From Treponema sp. UBA3819 (lineage in GTDB: Bacteria; Spirochaetota; Spirochaetia; Treponematales; Treponemataceae), in contig DFDV01000082.1 in assembly GCA_002369025.1 (NCBI GenBank), positions 1 to 16,296 of the forward strand: 16,296 nt of DNA, given 5' to 3'. This document shows, piece after piece, positions 13,597-16,296 of this stretch. Each line of letters starts with the position of its first letter. Position 1 is the stretch's first letter. The position numbers were made by a program, and so were the translations under genes. The notes below the pieces were generated by a model, which saw only the letters and a list, made by a program, of their open reading frames with translations, ran no database searches and had not been told where the DNA came from.

Positions 13597-14455
13597 CGCT
13601 ACCTCCCAGACTTTCCACCACATGCAGGGCGGATTCTATCAGACTGTCTTTTTCCTCAGGAGTCAGCACTGCGGCAGTCTCAGAGGCATAGCGGATATAA
13701 TCTGCGCGGGTAAAGAGAGAAAGAATCTCCTGCAGAAGCACATCCTGTCCGTCTGTCAGTTCGCCGCCACAAATAGCGGAAATCTTTTCATAGAGGGCAG
13801 ATGTATGGACTGAGGCAAAATCCTCTGCAAAGCGCTTGGAAAAGTAGTTTCGCAGAATATGCTGAAGGGCAGCACAGAAAGGCTTATCCCCAAAATCGTC
13901 TTTTTTGGCGGCGAGCGCATGAAGTTTTTTAAGGGCAGCACGCATGTTCCTTCTTGCAAGGCGTTCTGCCCGGGATTTTGTGAGAAAATCTGCAATGGCA
14001 GGAATGTGAAAGAGAGCAAAAAGAGCCCCGCTCAACACAACAATGAAAAAAACTGCCAGAAGAGCAAGTACCGCCGTTGTTCCGGGCACCACAAGAGGCG
14101 GCGAAGGCGGACGAAAGCCCTGGGCTGCAGTTTTTTCCACCACAGAATGAATTTCTACAGGCTCCAGGTCAAGAAGATGGCCGCCGATTGTAAAGGGAGC
14201 AAAATCAATCTGTCCGGGCTTCCAGCCGACAAGGCTGAGGGAAAGAGTGTATTCAGTGCCAAAGCGGTCAAGGCTTGCAGAAAGAAGCTGGCAGTTTTCC
14301 GCCTGATTGGCAAAAGAGGGAATATCTAAAGGTACATCAGTATGAGTCTGATTTTCCGGCAAAAGTTCGCTTTCCGGGTGAAAAATGTAGCGCAGTTCTG
14401 CCCTGTCTCCCACACAGGCGTTTTCCGGCATGAAAATCTGAATGGAATCCGTCAT
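13583..14455 (-). CDS. One-TM protein with a BatD-like outer part and a DUF4381-like position in the operon
   Basis: A 290-residue protein not assigned to a named family with certainty. Residues 1-110 are beta-rich and resemble BatD-type repeats (ENACVGDRAELRYIF, then WKPGQIDFAPFTIGG). One transmembrane helix spans about 122-150. The remainder is helical and basic at first (TKSRAERLARRNMRAALKKL), so it should be cytoplasmic, with CAALQHILRNYFSKRF and LSLFTRADYIRYA as conserved-looking helices. The order DUF58, this gene, VWA gene is where short DUF4381 proteins sit in proteobacterial MoxR clusters, and its TM plus helical tail fits that type. Unusually there is no N-terminal signal peptide although the first domain should be outside. 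The longer frame starts at 14548, but the ATG at 14455 overlaps the DUF58 stop as ATGA and has GGAG 7 nt upstream. Confidence 0.72.
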   Translation of the reverse strand: MTDSIQIFMPENACVGDRAELRYIFHPESELLPENQTHTDVPLDIPSFANQAENCQLLSASLDRFGTEYTLSLSLVGWKPGQIDFAPFTIGGHLLDLEPVEIHSVVEKTAAQGFRPPSPPLVVPGTTAVLALLAVFFIVVLSGALFALFHIPAIADFLTKSRAERLARRNMRAALKKLHALAAKKDDFGDKPFCAALQHILRNYFSKRFAEDFASVHTSALYEKISAICGGELTDGQDVLLQEILSLFTRADYIRYASETAAVLTPEEKDSLIESALHVVESLGGSDADL

Positions 14456-15345
14456 AGGCTGCTCCGGCTTGCGAAAAAGCGGGAAAGCACCTGAACCGGA
14501 TCTTCCGTTGTAGAAAGGGTCAGCGGATAAGCACCATGCCTCAGACATTCCCCGTGCCAGAAATCAGTACGCTGGCGGTTGTCTTCAAACCAGGCCTGAC
14601 GGAATGCAGATGAAGAAGTGGGAAGAATCCGCATGGCTCCTGTTTCCCTGTCCTTAAATGGAATGGTACCGATTGCAGGCAGTTCACTGTCACTGGGGTC
14701 TGTCACCCGAACGGCAACAAGGTCATGTTTATGGGCAAGACGAGCCATGGGCTGAATCCAGTCATTCATGCGGAAATCTGAAAAGACAAAGACCAGAGAC
14801 TGTTTTTTGAGAAGTTTTCCCGCACCTTTCAGGGCATTTGCCAGCATGGAACCGGGAATTATATTGTCATCGGTCTGATCAAGGCGGGAGAGAATAGTCA
14901 TCACCTGTGCCCGCCCCGCCCTTGGCGCATAGGAATAGCGGATTTTACCGTCAAAGAAAACTGCACCCGTTGCACTGGAATTCTGTTCCGCCGCAAGCAG
15001 AAGAAGTGCCGCCGCTTCACTTGCCGCAGCAATCCGGCTTCTTCCCCTGCTCCCCGCAAACATTGAAGCTGAGCGGTCAAGAACAAAGAAAACCTGCAGT
15101 TCGCGGTCTTCCTCGTATTGCTTTATAAAAGGCTTACCCATGCGGGCGGTTACATTCCAGTCGATGGTACGCACATTGTCTCCGGCAAGGTATTCACGAA
15201 CTCCGCTGAATTCAATACCCTGTCCACGGTAAAGAGATTTAAACGCACCGTTTTTCATATTGTCCGCAATCGCACTGGCAGACAGACGCAGAAGAAGCGC
15301 CCGCCGCACAAGACGGTCACGGCTTTCATTCAGAAGATGCGGCAT
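14452..15345 (-). CDS. DUF58-family protein
   Basis: A 297-residue soluble cytoplasmic protein with a degenerate VWA-like fold. The DUF58 core is clear: YRGQGIEFSGVREYLAGDNV (39-58), then RTIDWNVTARMGKPFIKQYE, and the MIDAS-like strand FFVLDRSASM (86-95) with D90, S92 and S94. SLVFVFSDF (about 162-170) is the other conserved strand. DUF58 genes almost always sit in clusters with MoxR AAA+ ATPases and VWA proteins, and are thought to act with the chaperone-like MoxR, but the molecular function is not established. It begins 6 nt after the Sel1 gene stop, with no clear ribosome site, and overlaps the next gene by 4 nt, so the group is translationally coupled. No MoxR gene is in the window. Confidence 0.93.
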   Translation of the reverse strand: MPHLLNESRDRLVRRALLLRLSASAIADNMKNGAFKSLYRGQGIEFSGVREYLAGDNVRTIDWNVTARMGKPFIKQYEEDRELQVFFVLDRSASMFAGSRGRSRIAAASEAAALLLLAAEQNSSATGAVFFDGKIRYSYAPRAGRAQVMTILSRLDQTDDNIIPGSMLANALKGAGKLLKKQSLVFVFSDFRMNDWIQPMARLAHKHDLVAVRVTDPSDSELPAIGTIPFKDRETGAMRILPTSSSAFRQAWFEDNRQRTDFWHGECLRHGAYPLTLSTTEDPVQVLSRFFASRSSL

Positions 15346-15351
15346 TGTGTT

Positions 15352-16242
15352 CTATTGCAGTTCTTCCAGCGCAATCTTTGCTTTTTCAAAAGATTTTTCT
15401 GCCGCACGGGAGAACCAGCGCTTTGCTTCCTTCAGATTTTTTCTCACACCGATTCCGTCACGATATGCAACGCCCACATCATACTGGCAGGGGGCATAGT
15501 CAAGTTCAGCGGCTTTCTTAAAATTCTTAAAGGCTTTTTTGTCGCTCTGGGAAAGACCTAAGCCCAGCTCATACATGTGACCGATACAGTCATAAGCCTC
15601 TGGAGCATCCATGGCTGCTGCCTTATTGTAATATTCAAGAGCCTTCTTGTAATCCTGGGGCAGACCGTTTCCTTCCTGATACATCTCACCGATATTCAGA
15701 TAGCCGAATGCGTCGCCTTTTTCTGCCGCCTTTTCAAACCAGTAAATGGCCTTTGCTGCATCCTTTGGCACACCATTACCATCCAGATACATACAGGCCA
15801 GATTATTCTGGGCCATACGGTATCCCTGTTCTGCAGAAAGCGTATACCAGGTTACTGCTTCCTCATAGTTTTTTTCCACCTGCTGACCGTGCTCATAACA
15901 GCGGCCCAGACAGAACTGAAAATAAGGATTTCCGTTTGCCGCATAGGTATGGATTTCTTCAATATCAACCTTGCCGTCTTCCAGGATTTTTTTTGCGTCA
16001 CTTTCAGACACAAGGGCTTTTTCATCAATATTTTGCATCGGAACAGCCGGATGTACACCGCCATTCTTTACGATATCTTTCAGTTCGCCAAGAGTAATGC
16101 CATAGACCTGCTTTTCATTGGGATAGTCAAAGGCATTTTTCTGTGTGCCAAAAGCAAAATTCACGCTCAATTTTCCGTCAGAAAAGCCATATGCAGCTGC
16201 CATAAGTACCGCTGCCGTCATAATCATCTTTTTTGTATTCAT
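15352..16242 (-). CDS. Secreted Sel1-repeat protein, first gene of the Bat operon
   Basis: A 296-residue periplasmic protein. An N-terminal signal peptide (KK start, hydrophobic residues 7-18, likely cleavage near residue 17-21) is followed by a unique region of about 80 residues and then five tandem Sel1-like (alpha-alpha) repeats of exactly 36 residues (105-140, 141-176, 177-212, 213-248, 249-284). Each carries the pattern G.MY..G.G...D..KA..WF.KAAE. Sel1 repeats make protein-protein contacts in assembly or signalling complexes. The ATG at 16242 has GGAGA about 7 nt upstream and a TATAAT-like hexamer 38 nt upstream. It ends 6 nt before the DUF58 gene. Sel1 proteins are not standard Bat members, so here it could be a periplasmic adaptor for the complex, by inference from linkage only. 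Confidence 0.92.
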   Translation of the reverse strand: MNTKKMIMTAAVLMAAAYGFSDGKLSVNFAFGTQKNAFDYPNEKQVYGITLGELKDIVKNGGVHPAVPMQNIDEKALVSESDAKKILEDGKVDIEEIHTYAANGNPYFQFCLGRCYEHGQQVEKNYEEAVTWYTLSAEQGYRMAQNNLACMYLDGNGVPKDAAKAIYWFEKAAEKGDAFGYLNIGEMYQEGNGLPQDYKKALEYYNKAAAMDAPEAYDCIGHMYELGLGLSQSDKKAFKNFKKAAELDYAPCQYDVGVAYRDGIGVRKNLKEAKRWFSRAAEKSFEKAKIALEELQ

Positions 16243-16279
16243 AATCAGTCTCCTTTAAAAACTCCGCATTATCTGTTCA

Positions 16280-16285
16280 ATTATA
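16280..16285 (-). promoter_or_regulatory. Possible -10 hexamer of the Bat operon promoter
   Basis: A perfect TATAAT on the minus strand lies about 38 nt before the Sel1 gene start. Transcription would begin near 16273. The -35 region would fall beyond the window end (about 16303-16308), so the promoter cannot be confirmed here. Confidence 0.4.
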
Positions 16286-16296
16286 ATCTTTTTCTA

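Noticed and set aside
13597..13623. Longer BatA start
   Set aside because: The nine extra residues (MWWKVWEVA) sit deep inside the preceding gene; the downstream ATG has GGGAGG and matches other Bat N-termini.
13859..14329. Plus-strand 156-codon open frame inside the one-TM gene
   Set aside because: It is the antisense shadow of a real gene with a Lys/Arg/Cys-rich nonsensical composition.
14456..14548. 31 extra N-terminal residues on the one-TM protein
   Set aside because: They lie within the DUF58 gene in another frame, without a ribosome site, while the ATG at 14455 forms the usual ATGA overlap.
1..16296. CRISPR arrays, transposases, integrases, tRNA or rRNA genes, direct-repeat boundaries
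   Set aside because: No regularly spaced repeats, mobile-element proteins or recognisable RNA genes were seen. All stretches without genes are shorter than 200 nt.

Overview
The window (about 16.3 kb, moderate GC) is a densely packed bacterial chromosome segment. I found no mobile element, tRNA, rRNA or CRISPR array. Strong sigma70-type promoters, signal peptides, Sel1 and Bat-type periplasmic or membrane genes and a DksA/TraR protein point to a Gram-negative anaerobe. The gene content and protein style look most like a host-associated spirochaete of the genus Treponema. That placement is an inference from familiarity, not from a database search.

Left half (1-8340): alternating short transcription units of mostly housekeeping or regulatory genes. 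These are the 3' end of a ribose-phosphate pyrophosphokinase gene with a HAD phosphatase behind it; a convergent gene for a small secreted lysine-rich protein; a MATE efflux pump; acetate kinase (own promoter and terminator); a DJ-1/PfpI protein; a three-domain response regulator (REC, STAS-like, REC) overlapping a PHP-family histidinol-phosphatase-like gene; a DksA/TraR zinc-finger protein; and initiation factor IF-1, divergent from the dksA-like gene with overlapping promoters.

Right half (8423-16242): everything is on the minus strand. A membrane-anchored J-domain protein has its own promoter. Upstream of it lies a tightly coupled seven-gene operon, transcribed from the right edge leftwards: Sel1-repeat protein, DUF58 protein, a one-TM protein with a BatD-like outer part, BatA (VWA), BatB fused to a BatC-like TPR region (VWA+TPR), BatD fused to an SH3b domain, and a stand-alone Smr-domain protein. 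Genes overlap by 1 to 52 nt or are separated by 2 to 6 nt, so the products probably act together as an envelope-located Bat (Bacteroides aerotolerance type) system. The MoxR AAA+ ATPase that normally accompanies such clusters is not in the window. The modules that are separate proteins in the Bacteroides arrangement (BatC TPR, BatE TPR+SH3) appear here fused onto BatB and BatD.

The observations most worth following are this rearranged Bat operon, the REC-STAS-REC regulator, and three genes (MATE, response regulator, J-protein) that lack a Shine-Dalgarno sequence and have a -10-like hexamer ending exactly 6 nt before the ATG, which suggests leaderless transcripts. Several gene starts were moved downstream of the longest open frame on promoter, Shine-Dalgarno or overlap evidence; each case is explained in its entry.
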